A stretch of DNA of 64,000 nt. It comes from Actinernus sp. WN-2022. Lineage: Eukaryota; Cnidaria; Anthozoa; Actiniaria; Actinernidae. Location of the stretch: contig JAOWCC010000245.1 in NCBI GenBank assembly GCA_030867875.1, forward strand, positions 1-64,000, read 5' to 3'. The notes beneath the pieces are model-generated. The model searched no databases. It was given only the letters and a program-made list of their open reading frames with translations, and had not been told where the DNA came from. This document shows, piece after piece, positions 45,644-59,800 of the stretch (within the stretch, counting starts at the first letter, position 1; each line of letters starts with the position of its first letter). The position numbers and the translations under genes were made by a program.

Positions 45644-45930
45644 GATAGCTTTAACAGATACTCAAATTTGGATTTTATGTGTAAGGATGTTGCGGCGATA
45701 TAACTATATGTAATCATATCTCTAATAGGATTATCGAGTTGGATTTTATGTACAAGAATGTCTAGTGACACTTTGAATGACCCTTAGTACCCCACCTAGT
45801 AGTATAGTCGGTATTAAAATGATACAACTTTTTGTTGCACAAGAAAACTCAAAAGAGAATTTCTGAATTCGACTTTTGAGTTTTGTTGTGCAAGAAAAAG
45901 TGGTATCATTTTAATACCGACTATACTACT
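45644..45930 (-). repeat. Right terminal inverted repeat
   Basis: Reverse complement of 30009-30296, about 98% identical. It includes all of the terminal palindrome and the 'AGGTGGGGTACTAAGGGTC' segment just inside it. Confidence 0.95.
45798..45930. repeat. Terminal palindrome, right end
   Basis: The 133-bp mirror of 30009-30141. Arm mismatches and the asymmetric centre are in the same orientation relative to the element end as on the left. One base differs near the centre. Confidence 0.9.
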
Positions 45931-45935
45931 TTCAA
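45931..45935. other. Right target-site duplication (TTCAA)
   Basis: Direct repeat of 30004-30008. The satellite monomer resumes in phase with 'TTCAAAATGATCTC'. Confidence 0.85.
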
Positions 45936-47636
45936 AATGATCTCAAACAATCTCCTTGGTAGCTTCAGAACACGATTGGATTAAGTTGGAGAAAGAATTG
46001 AAGAAAAAAATGAACATCTTCAAAAATGGTCAAATCTGGATATTTTTTGCCAGACCGGGTAGGCCAAAAATCTCAGATTTCTGACAAAAACTAAAAACCA
46101 CTCAATATGCTTCAAAATGATCTCAAACAATCTCCTTGGTAGCTTCAGAACACGATTGGATTAAGTTGGAGAAAGAATTGAAGAAAAAAATGAACATCTT
46201 CAAAAATGGTCAAATCTGGATATTTTTTGCCAGACCGGGTAGGCCAAAAATCTCAGATTTCTGACAAAAACTAAAAACAACTCAATATGCTTCAAAATTA
46301 TCTCAAACAATATGCTGATAGTTTGCAGACATGAATGGATTAAGTTGGAGAAAGAATTGAAGAAAAAAATGAACATCTTCAAAAATGGTCAAATCTGGAT
46401 ATTTTTTGCCAGACCGGGTAGGCCAAAAATCTCAGATTTCTGACAAAAACTAAAAACAACTCAATATGCTTCAAAATTATCTCAAACAATCTCCTTGGTA
46501 GCTTCAGAACACGAATGGATTAAGTTGGAGAAAGAATTGAAGAAAAAAATGAACATCTTCAAAAATGGTCAAATCTGGATATTTTTTGCCAGACCGGGTA
46601 GGCCAAAAATCTCAGATTTCTGACAAAAACTAAAAACAACTCAATATGCTTCAAAATTATCTCAAACAATATGCTGATAGTTTGCAGACATGAATGGATT
46701 AAGTTGGAGAAAGAATTGAAGAAAAAAATGAACATCTTCAAAAATGGTCAAATCTGGATATTTTTTGCCAGACCGGGTAGGCCAAAAATCTCAGATTTCT
46801 GACAAAAACTAAAAACAACTCAATATGCTTCAAAATTATCTCAAACAATATGCTGATAGTTTGCAGACATGAATGGATTAAGTTGGAGAAAGAATTGAAG
46901 AAAAAAATGAACATCTTCAAAAATGGTCAAATCTGGATATTTTTTGCCAGACCGGGTAGGCCAAAAATCTCAGATTTCTGACAAAAACTAAAAACAACTC
47001 AATATGCTTCAAAATTATCTCAAACAATCTCCTTGGTAGCTTCAGAACACGAATGGATTAAGTTGGAGAAAGAATTGAAGAAAAAAATGAACATCTTCAA
47101 AAATGGTCAAATCTGGATATTTTTTGCCAGACCGGGTAGGCCAAAAATCTCAGATTTCTGACAAAAACTAAAAACAACTCAATATGCTTCAAAATTATCT
47201 CAAACAATATGCTGATAGTTTGCAGACATGAATGGATTAAGTTGGAGAAAGAATTGAAGAAAAAAATGAACATCTTCAAAAATGGTCGAATCTGGATATT
47301 TTTTGCCAGACCGGGTAGGCGAAAAATCTCAGATTTCTGAAAAAAACTAAAAAAAACTCAATATGCTTCAAAATTATCTCAAACAATATGCTGATAGTTT
47401 GCACACATGAATGGATTAAGTTGGAGAAAGAATTGAAGAAAAAAATCTACATCTTCAAAAATGGTAGGCGAAAAATCTCAGATTTCTGACAAAAAGTAAA
47501 AACCACTCAATATGCTTCAAAATGATCTCAAAAATCTCCTTGGTAGCTTTAGAACATGAATGGACTAAGTTGGAGTAAGAATTGAAGAAAAAAATCAACA
47601 TCTTCAAAAATGGTCAAATCTGGATTTTTTAGCCAG

Positions 47637-47875
47637 TGTCTATCCTTCATAACATACCTGAATATCCGCTCTCCTTTCTCGACACCTTCATAACACGACC
47701 TCAATATCTTCCTGTCTCCACACATCAGAAGCAGTGTCTATCTTGTTTAGATGAGTTACGTTGTCAGGTCCCAGGAACTCCATGGCCAGTAGGTACATAT
47801 CCTGTCGAGATATCGATATCGTTTAGAAGTTTATTCTGCATTTAAGGTACCGACCATTATGATAATTAGTAGACA
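47637..47875. repeat. 239-bp TG...CA cassette in the right array (11 copies; first copy given)
   Basis: Same cassette as at 1011. Other copies begin at 48922, 49847, 51132, 52057, 53521, 54446, 55731, 57195, 60417 and 60835. Copies at 48922, 51132, 52057 and 54446 share an A-to-C change ('GTTTCTTCTGC'), a subfamily marker absent from the left array. Copies at 60417 and 60835 are 418 bp apart (cassette plus one monomer), as in the left array at 18391/18809 and 25677/26095. Confidence 0.85.
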
Positions 47876-50800
47876 CCGGGTAGGCAAAAAATCTTGGATT
47901 TCTGACAAAAAACTAAAACCCACTCAATATGCTTCAAAATGATCTCAAACAATCTCCTTGGTAGCTTCAGAACATGAATGGACTAAGTTGGAGAAAGAAT
48001 TGAAGAAAAAAATGAACATCTTCAAAAATGGTCAAATCTGGATATTTTTTGCCAGACCGGGTAGGCCAAAAATCTCAGATTTCTGAAAAAAACTAAAAAC
48101 CACTCAATATGCTACAAAATGATCTCAAACAATCTCCTTGGTAGCTTCAGAACACGATTGGATTAAGTTGGAGAAAGAATTGAAGAAAAAAATGAACATC
48201 TTCAAAAATGGTCAAATCTGGATATTTTTTGCCAGACCGGGTAGGCCAAAAATCTCAGATTTCTGAAAAAAATTAAAAACAACTCAATATGCTTCAAAAT
48301 TATCTCAAACAATCTCCTTGGTAGCTTCAGAACACGAATGGATTAAGTTGGAGAAAGAATTGAAGAAAAAAATGAACATCTTCAAAAATGGTCAAATCTG
48401 GATATTTTTTGCCAGACCGGGTAGGCCAAAAATCTCAGATTTCTGACAAAAATTAAAAACAACTCAATATGCTTCAAAATTATCTCAAACAATATGCTGA
48501 TAGTTTGCAGACATGAATGGATTAAGTTGGAGAAAGAATTGAAGAAAAAAATGAACATCTTCAAAAATGGTCGAATCTGGATATTTTTTGCCAGACCGGG
48601 TAGGCGAAAAATCTCAGATTTCTGAAAAAAACTAAAAACAACTCAATATGCTTCAAAATTATCTCAAACAATATGCTGATAGTTTGCAGACATGAATGGA
48701 TTAAGTTGGAGAAAGAATTGAAGAAAAAAATCTACATCTTCAAAAATGGTAGGCGAAAAATCTCAGATTTCTGACAAAAAGTAAAAACCACTCAATATGC
48801 TTCAAAATGATCTCAAAAATCTCTTCGGTAGCTTCAGAACATGAATGGAATAAGTTGGAGTAAGAATTGAAGAAAAAAATCAACATCTTCAAAAATGGTC
48901 AAATCTGGATTTTTTAGCCAGTGTCTATCCTTCATAACATACCTGAATATCCGCTCTCCTTTCTCGACACCTTCATAACACGACCTCAATATCTTCCTGT
49001 CTCCACACATCAGAAGCAGTGTCTATCTTGTTTAGATGAGTTACGTTGTCAGGTCCCAGGAACTCCATGGCCAGTAGGTACATATCCTGTCGAGATATCG
49101 ATATCGTTTAGAAGTTTCTTCTGCATTTAAGGTACCGACCATTATGATAATTAGTAGACACCGGGTAGGCAAAAAATCTTGGATTTCTGACAAAAAACTA
49201 AAACCCACTCAATATGCTTCAAAATGATCTCAAACAATCTCCTTGGTAGCTTCAGAACACGAATGGATTAAGTTGGAGAAAGAATTGAAGAAAAAAATGA
49301 ACATCTTCAAAAATGGTCAAATCTGGATATTTTTTGCCAGACCGGGTAGGCCAAAAATCTCAGATTTCTGACAAAAACTAAAAACAACTCAATATGCTTC
49401 AAAATTATCTCAAACAATATGCTGATAGTTTGCAGACATGAATGGATTAAGTTGGAGAAAGAATTGAAGAAAAAAATGAACATCTTCAAAAATGGTCGAA
49501 TCTGGATATTTTTTGCCAGACCGGGTAGGCGAAAAATCTCAGATTTCTGAAAAAAACTAAAAACAACTCAATATGCTTCAAAATTATCTCAAACAATATG
49601 CTGATAGTTTGCAGACATGAATGGATTAAGTTGGAGAAAGAATTGAAGAAAAAAATCTACATCTTCAAAAATGGTAGGCGAAAAATCTCAGATTTCTGAC
49701 AAAAAGTAAAAACCACTCAATATGCTTCAAAATGATCTCAAAAATCTCTTCGGTAGCTTCAGAACATGAATGGAATAAGTTGGAGTAAGAATTGAAGAAA
49801 AAAATCAACATCTTCAAAAATGGTCAAATCTGGATTTTTTAGCCAGTGTCTATCCTTCATAACATACCTGAATATCCGCTCTCCTTTCTCGACACCTTCA
49901 TAACACGACCTCAATATCTTCCTGTCTCCACACATCAGAAGCAGTGTCTATCTTGTTTAGATGAGTTACGTTGTCAGGTCCCAGGAACTCCATGGCCAGT
50001 AGGTACATATCCTGTCGAGATATCGATATCGTTTAGAAGTTTATTCTGCATTTAAGGTACCGACCATTATGATAATTAGTAGACACCGGGTAGGCAAAAA
50101 ATCTTGGATTTCTGACAAAAAACTAAAACCCACTCAATATGCTTCAAAATGATCTCAAACAATCTCCTTGGTAGCTTCAGAACATGAATGGACTAAGTTG
50201 GAGAAAGAATTGAAGAAAAAAATGAACATCTTCAAAAATGGTCAAATCTGGATATTTTTTGCCAGACCGGGTAGGCCAAAAATCTCAGATTTCTGAAAAA
50301 AACTAAAAACCACTCAATATGCTACAAAATGATCTCAAACAATCTCCTTGGTAGCTTCAGAACACGATTGGATTAAGTTGGAGAAAGAATTGAAGAAAAA
50401 AATGAACATCTTCAAAAATGGTCAAATCTGGATATTTTTTGCCAGACCGGGTAGGCCAAAAATCTCAGATTTCTGAAAAAAATTAAAAACAACTCAATAT
50501 GCTTCAAAATTATCTCAAACAATCTCCTTGGTAGCTTCAGAACACGAATGGATTAAGTTGGAGAAAGAATTGAAGAAAAAAATGAACATCTTCAAAAATG
50601 GTCAAATCTGGATATTTTTTGCCAGACCGGGTAGGCCAAAAATCTCAGATTTCTGACAAAAATTAAAAACAACTCAATATGCTTCAAAATTATCTCAAAC
50701 AATATGCTGATAGTTTGCAGACATGAATGGATTAAGTTGGAGAAAGAATTGAAGAAAAAAATGAACATCTTCAAAAATGGTCGAATCTGGATATTTTTTG

Positions 50801-53800
50801 CCAGACCGGGTAGGCGAAAAATCTCAGATTTCTGAAAAAAACTAAAAACAACTCAATATGCTTCAAAATTATCTCAAACAATATGCTGATAGTTTGCAGA
50901 CATGAATGGATTAAGTTGGAGAAAGAATTGAAGAAAAAAATCTACATCTTCAAAAATGGTAGGCGAAAAATCTCAGATTTCTGACAAAAAGTAAAAACCA
51001 CTCAATATGCTTCAAAATGATCTCAAAAATCTCTTCGGTAGCTTCAGAACATGAATGGAATAAGTTGGAGTAAGAATTGAAGAAAAAAATCAACATCTTC
51101 AAAAATGGTCAAATCTGGATTTTTTAGCCAGTGTCTATCCTTCATAACATACCTGAATATCCGCTCTCCTTTCTCGACACCTTCATAACACGACCTCAAT
51201 ATCTTCCTGTCTCCACACATCAGAAGCAGTGTCTATCTTGTTTAGATGAGTTACGTTGTCAGGTCCCAGGAACTCCATGGCCAGTAGGTACATATCCTGT
51301 CGAGATATCGATATCGTTTAGAAGTTTCTTCTGCATTTAAGGTACCGACCATTATGATAATTAGTAGACACCGGGTAGGCAAAAAATCTTGGATTTCTGA
51401 CAAAAAACTAAAACCCACTCAATATGCTTCAAAATGATCTCAAACAATCTCCTTGGTAGCTTCAGAACACGAATGGATTAAGTTGGAGAAAGAATTGAAG
51501 AAAAAAATGAACATCTTCAAAAATGGTCAAATCTGGATATTTTTTGCCAGACCGGGTAGGCCAAAAATCTCAGATTTCTGACAAAAACTAAAAACAACTC
51601 AATATGCTTCAAAATTATCTCAAACAATATGCTGATAGTTTGCAGACATGAATGGATTAAGTTGGAGAAAGAATTGAAGAAAAAAATGAACATCTTCAAA
51701 AATGGTCGAATCTGGATATTTTTTGCCAGACCGGGTAGGCGAAAAATCTCAGATTTCTGAAAAAAACTAAAAACAACTCAATATGCTTCAAAATTATCTC
51801 AAACAATATGCTGATAGTTTGCAGACATGAATGGATTAAGTTGGAGAAAGAATTGAAGAAAAAAATCTACATCTTCAAAAATGGTAGGCGAAAAATCTCA
51901 GATTTCTGACAAAAAGTAAAAACCACTCAATATGCTTCAAAATGATCTCAAAAATCTCTTCGGTAGCTTCAGAACATGAATGGAATAAGTTGGAGTAAGA
52001 ATTGAAGAAAAAAATCAACATCTTCAAAAATGGTCAAATCTGGATTTTTTAGCCAGTGTCTATCCTTCATAACATACCTGAATATCCGCTCTCCTTTCTC
52101 GACACCTTCATAACACGACCTCAATATCTTCCTGTCTCCACACATCAGAAGCAGTGTCTATCTTGTTTAGATGAGTTACGTTGTCAGGTCCCAGGAACTC
52201 CATGGCCAGTAGGTACATATCCTGTCGAGATATCGATATCGTTTAGAAGTTTCTTCTGCATTTAAGGTACCGACCATTATGATAATTAGTAGACACCGGG
52301 TAGGCAAAAAATCTTGGATTTCTGACAAAAAACTAAAACCCACTCAATATGCTTCAAAATGATCTCAAACAATCTCCTTGGTAGCTTCAGAACATGAATG
52401 GACTAAGTTGGAGAAAGAATTGAAGAAAAAAATGAACATCTTCAAAAATGGTCAAATCTGGATATTTTTTGCCAGACCGGGTAGGCCAAAAATCTCAGAT
52501 TTCTGAAAAAACTAAAAAACCACTCAATATGCTTCAAAATTATCTCAAACAATCTCCTTGGTAGCTTCAGAACACGATTGGATTAAGTTGGAGAAAGAAT
52601 TGAAGAAAAAAATGAACATCTTCAAAAATGGTCAAATCTGGATATTTTTTGCCAGACCGGGTAGGCCAAAAATCTCAGATTTCTGACAAAAACTAAAAAC
52701 AACTCAATATGCTTCAAAATTATCTCAAACAATATGCTGATAGTTTGCAGACATGAATGGATTAAGTTGGAGAAAGAATTGAAGAAAAAAATGAACATCT
52801 TCAAAAATGGTCAAATCTGGATATTTTTTGCCAGACCGGGTAGGCCAAAAATCTCAGATTTCTGACAAAAACTAAAAACAACTCAATATGCTTCAAAATT
52901 ATCTCAAACAATCTCCTTGGTAGCTTCAGAACACGAATGGATTAAGTTGGAGAAAGAATTGAAGAAAAAAATGAACATCTTCAAAAATGGTCAAATCTGG
53001 ATATTTTTTGCCAGACCGGGTAGGCCAAAAATCTCAGATTTCTGACAAAAACTAAAAACAACTCAATATGCTTCAAAATTATCTCAAACAATATGCTGAT
53101 AGTTTGCAGACATGAATGGATTAAGTTGGAGAAAGAATTGAAGAAAAAAATGAACATCTTCAAAAATGGTCGAATCTGGATATTTTTTGCCAGACCGGGT
53201 AGGCGAAAAATCTCAGATTTCTGAAAAAAACTAAAAACAACTCAATATGCTTCAAAATTATCTCAAACAATATGCTGATAGTTTGCAGACATGAATGGAT
53301 TAAGTTGGAGAAAGAATTGAAGAAAAAAATCTACATCTTCAAAAATGGTAGGCGAAAAATCTCAGATTTCTGACAAAAAGTAAAAACCACTCAATATGCT
53401 TCAAAATGATCTCAAAAATCTCCTCGGTAGCTTCAGAACATGAATGGAATAAGTTGGAGTAAGAATTGAAGAAAAAAATCAACATCTTCAAAAATGGTCA
53501 AATCTGGATTTTTTAGCCAGTGTCTATCCTTCATAACATACCTGAATATCCGCTCTCCTTTCTCGACACCTTCATAACACGACCTCAATATCTTCCTGTC
53601 TCCACACATCAGAAGCAGTGTCTATCTTGTTTAGATGAGTTACGTTGTCAGGTCCCAGGAACTCCATGGCCAGTAGGTACATATCCTGTCGAGATATCGA
53701 TATCGTTTAGAAGTTTATTCTGCATTTAAGGTACCGACCATTATGATAATTAGTAGACACCGGGTAGGCAAAAAATCTTGGATTTCTGACAAAAAACTAA

Positions 53801-56800
53801 AACCCACTCAATATGCTTCAAAATGATCTCAAACAATCTCCTTGGTAGCTTCAGAACATGAATGGACTAAGTTGGAGAAAGAATTGAAGAAAAAAATGAA
53901 CATCTTCAAAAATGGTCAAATCTGGATATTTTTTGCCAGACCGGGTAGGCCAAAAATCTCAGATTTCTGACAAAAACTAAAAACAACTCAATATGCTTCA
54001 AATTATCTCAAACAATCTCCTTGGTAGCTTCAGAACACGATTGGATTAAGTTGGAGAAAGAATTGAAGAAAAAAATGAACATCTTCAAAAATGGTCGAAT
54101 CTGGATATTTTTTGCCAGACCGGGTAGGCGAAAAATCTCAGATTTCTGAAAAAAACTAAAAACAACTCAATATGCTTCAAAATTATCTCAAACAATATGC
54201 TGATAGTTTGCAGACATGAATGGATTAAGTTGGAGAAAGAATTGAAGAAAAAAATCTACATCTTCAAAAATGGTAGGCGAAAAATCTCAGATTTCTGACA
54301 AAAAGTAAAAACCACTCAATATGCTTCAAAATGATCTCAAAAATCTCTTCGGTAGCTTCAGAACATGAATGGAATAAGTTGGAGTAAGAATTGAAGAAAA
54401 AAATCAACATCTTCAAAAATGGTCAAATCTGGATTTTTTAGCCAGTGTCTATCCTTCATAACATACCTGAATATCCGCTCTCCTTTCTCGACACCTTCAT
54501 AACACGACCTCAATATCTTCCTGTCTCCACACATCAGAAGCAGTGTCTATCTTGTTTAGATGAGTTACGTTGTCAGGTCCCAGGAACTCCATGGCCAGTA
54601 GGTACATATCCTGTCGAGATATCGATATCGTTTAGAAGTTTCTTCTGCATTTAAGGTACCGACCATTATGATAATTAGTAGACACCGGGTAGGCAAAAAA
54701 TCTTGGATTTCTGACAAAAAACTAAAACCCACTCAATATGCTTCAAAATGATCTCAAACAATCTCCTTGGTAGCTTCAGAACATGAATGGACTAAGTTGG
54801 AGAAAGAATTGAAGAAAAAAATGAACATCTTCAAAAATGGTCAAATCTGGATATTTTTTGCCAGACCGGGTAGGCCAAAAATCTCAGATTTCTGAAAAAA
54901 ACTAAAAACCACTCAATATGCTTCAAAATTATCTCAAACAATCTCCTTGGTAGCTTCAGAACACGATTGGATTAAGTTGGAGAAAGAATTGAAGAAAAAA
55001 ATGAACATCTTCAAAAATGGTCAAATCTGGATATTTTTTGCCAGACCGGGTAGGCCAAAAATCTCAGATTTCTGACAAAAACTAAAAACAACTCAATATG
55101 CTTCAAAATTATCTCAAACAATATGCTGATAGTTTGCAGACATGAATGGATTAAGTTGGAGAAAGAATTGAAGAAAAAAATGAACATCTTCAAAAATGGT
55201 CAAATCTGGATATTTTTTGCCAGACCGGGTAGGCCAAAAATCTCAGATTTCTGACAAAAACTAAAAACAACTCAATATGCTTCAAAATTATCTCAAACAA
55301 TCTCCTTGGTAGCTTCAGAACACGAATGGATTAAGTTGGAGAAAGAATTGAAGAAAAAAATGCACATCTTCAAAAATGGTCAAATCTGGATATTTTTTGC
55401 CAGACCGGGTAGGCCAAAAATCTCAGATTTCTGACAAAAACTAAAAACAACTCAATATGCTTCAAAATTATCTCAAACAATATGCTGATAGTTTGCAGAC
55501 ATGAATGGATTAAGTTGGAGAAAGAATTGAAGAAAAAAATCTACATCTTCAAAAATGGTAGGCGAAAAATCTCAGATTTCTGACAAAAAGTAAAAACCAC
55601 TCAATATGCTTCAAAATGATCTCAAAAATCTCCTCGGTAGCTTCAGAACATGAATGGAATAAGTTGGAGTAAGAATTGAAGAAAAAAATCAACATCTTCA
55701 AAAATGGTCAAATCTGGATTTTTTAGCCAGTGTCTATCCTTCATAACATACCTGAATATCCGCTCTCCTTTCTCGACACCTTCATAACACGACCTCAATA
55801 TCTTCCTGTCTCCACACATCAGAAGCAGTGTCTATCTTGTTTAGATGAGTTACGTTGTCAGGTCCCAGGAACTCCATGGCCAGTAGGTACATATCCTGTC
55901 GAGATATCGATATCGTTTAGAAGTTTATTCTGCATTTAAGGTACCGACCATTATGATAATTAGTAGACACCGGGTAGGCAAAAAATCTTGGATTTCTGAC
56001 AAAAAACTAAAACCCACTCAATATGCTTCAAAATGATCTCAAACAATCTCCTTGGTAGCTTCAGAACATGAATGGACTAAGTTGGAGAAAGAATTGAAGA
56101 AAAAAATGAACATCTTCAAAAATGGTCAAATCTGGATATTTTTTGCCAGACCGGGTAGGCCAAAAATCTCAGATTTCTGAAAAAAACTAAAAACCACTCA
56201 ATATGCTTCAAAATTATCTCAAACAATCTCCTTGGTAGCTTCAGAACACGATTGGATTAAGTTGGAGAAAGAATTGAAGAAAAAAATGAACATCTTCAAA
56301 AATGGTCAAATCTGGATATTTTTTGCCAGACCGGGTAGGCCAAAAATCTCAGATTTCTGACAAAAACTAAAAACAACTCAATATGCTTCAAAATTATCTC
56401 AAACAATATGCTGATAGTTTGCAGACATGAATGGATTAAGTTGGAGAAAGAATTGAAGAAAAAAATGAACATCTTCAAAAATGGTCAAATCTGGATATTT
56501 TTTGCCAGACCGGGTAGGCCAAAAATCTCAGATTTCTGACAAAAACTAAAAACAACTCAATATGCTTCAAAATTATCTCAAACAATCTCCTTGGTAGCTT
56601 CAGAACACGAATGGATTAAGTTGGAGAAAGAATTGAAGAAAAAAATGAACATCTTCAAAAATGGTCAAATCTGGATATTTTTTGCCAGACCGGGTAGGCC
56701 AAAAATCTCAGATTTCTGACAAAAACTAAAAACAACTCAATATGCTTCAAAATTATCTCAAACAATATGCTGATAGTTTGCAGACATGAATGGATTAAGT

Positions 56801-59800
56801 TGGAGAAAGAATTGAAGAAAAAAATGAACATCTTCAAAAATGGTCGAATCTGGATATTTTTTGCCAGACCGGGTAGGCGAAAAATCTCAGATTTCTGAAA
56901 AAAACTAAAAACAACTCAATATGCTTCAAAATTATCTCAAACAATATGCTGATAGTTTGCAGACATGAATGGATTAAGTTGGAGAAAGAATTGAAGAAAA
57001 AAATCTACATCTTCAAAAATGGTAGGCGAAAAATCTCAGATTTCTGACAAAAAGTAAAAACCACTCAATATGCTTCAAAATGATCTCAAAAATCTCCTTG
57101 GTAGCTTCAGAACATGAATGGACTAAGTTGGAGTAAGAATTGAAGAAAAAAATCAACATCTTCAAAAATGGTAAAATCTGGATTTTTTAGCCAGTGTCTA
57201 TCCTTCATAACATACCTGAATATCCGCTCTCCTTTCTCGACACCTTCATAACACGACCTCAATATCTTCCTGTCTCCACACATCAGAAGCAGTGTCTATC
57301 TTGTTTAGATGGGTTACGTTGTCAGGTCCCAGGAACTCCATGGCCAGTAGGTACATATCCTGTCGAGATATCGATATCGTTAAGAAGTTTATTCTGCATT
57401 TAAGGTACCGACCATTATGATAATTAGTAGACACCGGGTAGGCAAAAAATCTTGGATTTCTGACAAAAAACTAAAACCCACTCAATATGCTTCAAAATGA
57501 TCTCAAACAATCTCCTTGGTAGCTTCAGAACATGAATGGACTAAGTTGGAGAAAGAATTGAAGAAAAAAATGAACATCTTCAAAAATGGTCAAATCTGGA
57601 TATTTTTGCCAGACCGGGTAGGCCAAAAATCTCAGATTTCTGAAAAAAACTAAAAACCACTCAATATGCTACAAAATGATCTCAAACAATCTCCTTGGTA
57701 GCTTCAGAACACGATTGGATTAAGTTGGAGAAAGAATTGAAGAAAAAAATGAACATCTTCAAAAATGGTCAAATCTGGATATTTTTTGCCAGACCGGGTA
57801 GGCCAAAAATCTCAGATTTCTGACAAAAACTAAAAACAACTCAATATGCTTCAAAATTATCTCAAACAATATGCTGATAGTTTGCAGACATGAATGGATT
57901 AAGTTGGAGAAAGAATTGAAGAAAAAAATGAACATCTTCAAAAATGGTCAAATCTGGATATTTTTTGCCAGACCGGGTAGGCCAAAAATCTCAGATTTCT
58001 GACAAAAACTAAAAACAACTCAATATGCTTCAAAATTATCTCAAACAATATGCTGATAGTTTGCAGACATGAATGGATTAAGTTGGAGAAAGAATTGAAG
58101 AAAAAAATCTACATCTTCAAAAATGGTAGGCGAAAAATCTCAGATTTCTGACAAAAAGTAAAAACCACTCAATATGCTTCAAAATGATCTCAAAAATCTC
58201 CTTGGTAGCTTCAGGACATGAATGGACTAAGTTGGAAAAAGAATTGAAGAAAAAAATGAACATCTTCAAAAATGGTCAATTCTGGATATTTTTTGCCAGA
58301 CCGGGTAGGCGAAAAATCTCAGATTTCTGAAAAAAACTAAAAACAACTCAATATGCTTCAAAATTATCTCAAACAATATGCTGATAGTTTGCAGACATGA
58401 ATGGATTAAGTTGGAGAAAGAATTGAAGAAAAAAATGAACATCTTCAAAAATGGTCGAATCTGGATATTTTTTGCCAGACCGGGTAGGCCAAAAATCTCA
58501 GATTTCTGACAAAAACTAAAAACAACTCAATATGCTTCAAAATTATCTCAAACAATATGCTGATAGTTTGCAGACATGAATGGATTAAGTTGGAGAAAGA
58601 ATTGAAGAAAAAAATGAACATCTTCAAAAATGGTCAAATCTGGATATTTTTTGCCAGACCGGGTAGGCCAAAAATCTCAGATTTCTGACAAAAACTAAAA
58701 ACAACTCAATATGCTTCAAAATTATCTCAAACAATATGCTGATAGTTTGCAGACATGAATGGATTAAGTTGGAGAAAGAATTGAAGAAAAAAATGAACAT
58801 CTTCAAAAATGGTCAAATCTGGATATTTTTTGCCAGACCGGGTAGGCCAAAAATCTCAGATTTCTGACAAAAACTAAAAACAACTCAATATGCTTCAAAA
58901 TTATCTCAAACAATATGCTGATAGTTTGCAGACATGAATGGATTAAGTTGGAGAAAGAATTGAAGAAAAAAATGAACATCTTCAAAAATGGTCAAATCTG
59001 GATATTTTTTGCCCGACCGGGTAGGCCAAAAATCTCAGATTTCTGACAAAAACTAAAAACAACTCAATATGCTTCAAAATTATCTCAAACAATATGCTGA
59101 TAGTTTGCAGACATGAATGGATTAAGTTGGAGAAAGAATTGAAGAAAAAAATGAACATCTTCAAAAATGGTCAAATCTGGATATTTTTTGCCCGACCGGG
59201 TAGGCGAAAAATCTCAGATTTCTGACAAAAACTAAAAACAACTCAATATGCTTCAAAATTATCTCAAACAATATGCTGATAGTTTGCAGACATGAATGGA
59301 TTAAGTTGGAGAAAGAATTGAAGAAAAAAATGAACATCTTCAAAAATGGTCAAATCTGGATATTTTTTGCCAGACCGGGTAGGCCAAAAATCTCAGATTT
59401 CTGACAAAAACTAAAAACAACTCAATATGCTTCAAAATTATCTCAAACAATATGCTGATAGTTTGCAGACATGAATGGATTAAGTTGGAGAAAGAATTGA
59501 AGAAAAAAATGAACATCTTCAAAAATGGTCAAATCTGGATATTTTTTGCCAGACCGGGTAGGCCAAAAATCTCAGATTTCTGACAAAAACTAAAAACAAC
59601 TCAATATGCTTCAAAATTATCTCAAACAATATGCTGATAGTTTGCAGACATGAATGGATTAAGTTGGAGAAAGAATTGAAGAAAAAAATGAACATCTTCA
59701 AAAATGGTCAAATCTGGATATTTTTTGCCAGACCGGGTAGGCCAAAAATCTCAGATTTCTGACAAAAACTAAAAACAACTCAATATGCTTCAAAATTATC

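Larger units (their letters stand above)
30009..45930. mobile_element. Polinton/Maverick-type element, 15.9 kb, intact
   Basis: The element is bounded by inverted repeats starting AGTAGT and ending ACTACT, flanked by a TTCAA duplication, and lies in satellite DNA. It encodes the diagnostic Polinton set: protein-primed family B polymerase, retroviral-type DDE integrase, A32-type packaging ATPase, double-jelly-roll major capsid and penton-like minor capsid, plus small membrane proteins. Its length is within the usual 15-20 kb. Every frame is open and the two terminal repeats differ at only about five positions and one indel, pointing to a recent insertion or maintained function. Its base composition and codon use are clearly richer in G+C than the flanking satellite. 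Unusual for the class are a TFIIB/VLTF3-like gene, terminal palindromes and conserved intergenic hairpins. Confidence 0.96.

Noticed and set aside
57246..57434. Minus-strand 62-codon frame in one cassette copy
   Set aside because: Opened only by a local mutation in that copy (the T-to-A change near 57380); absent from the other cassettes.
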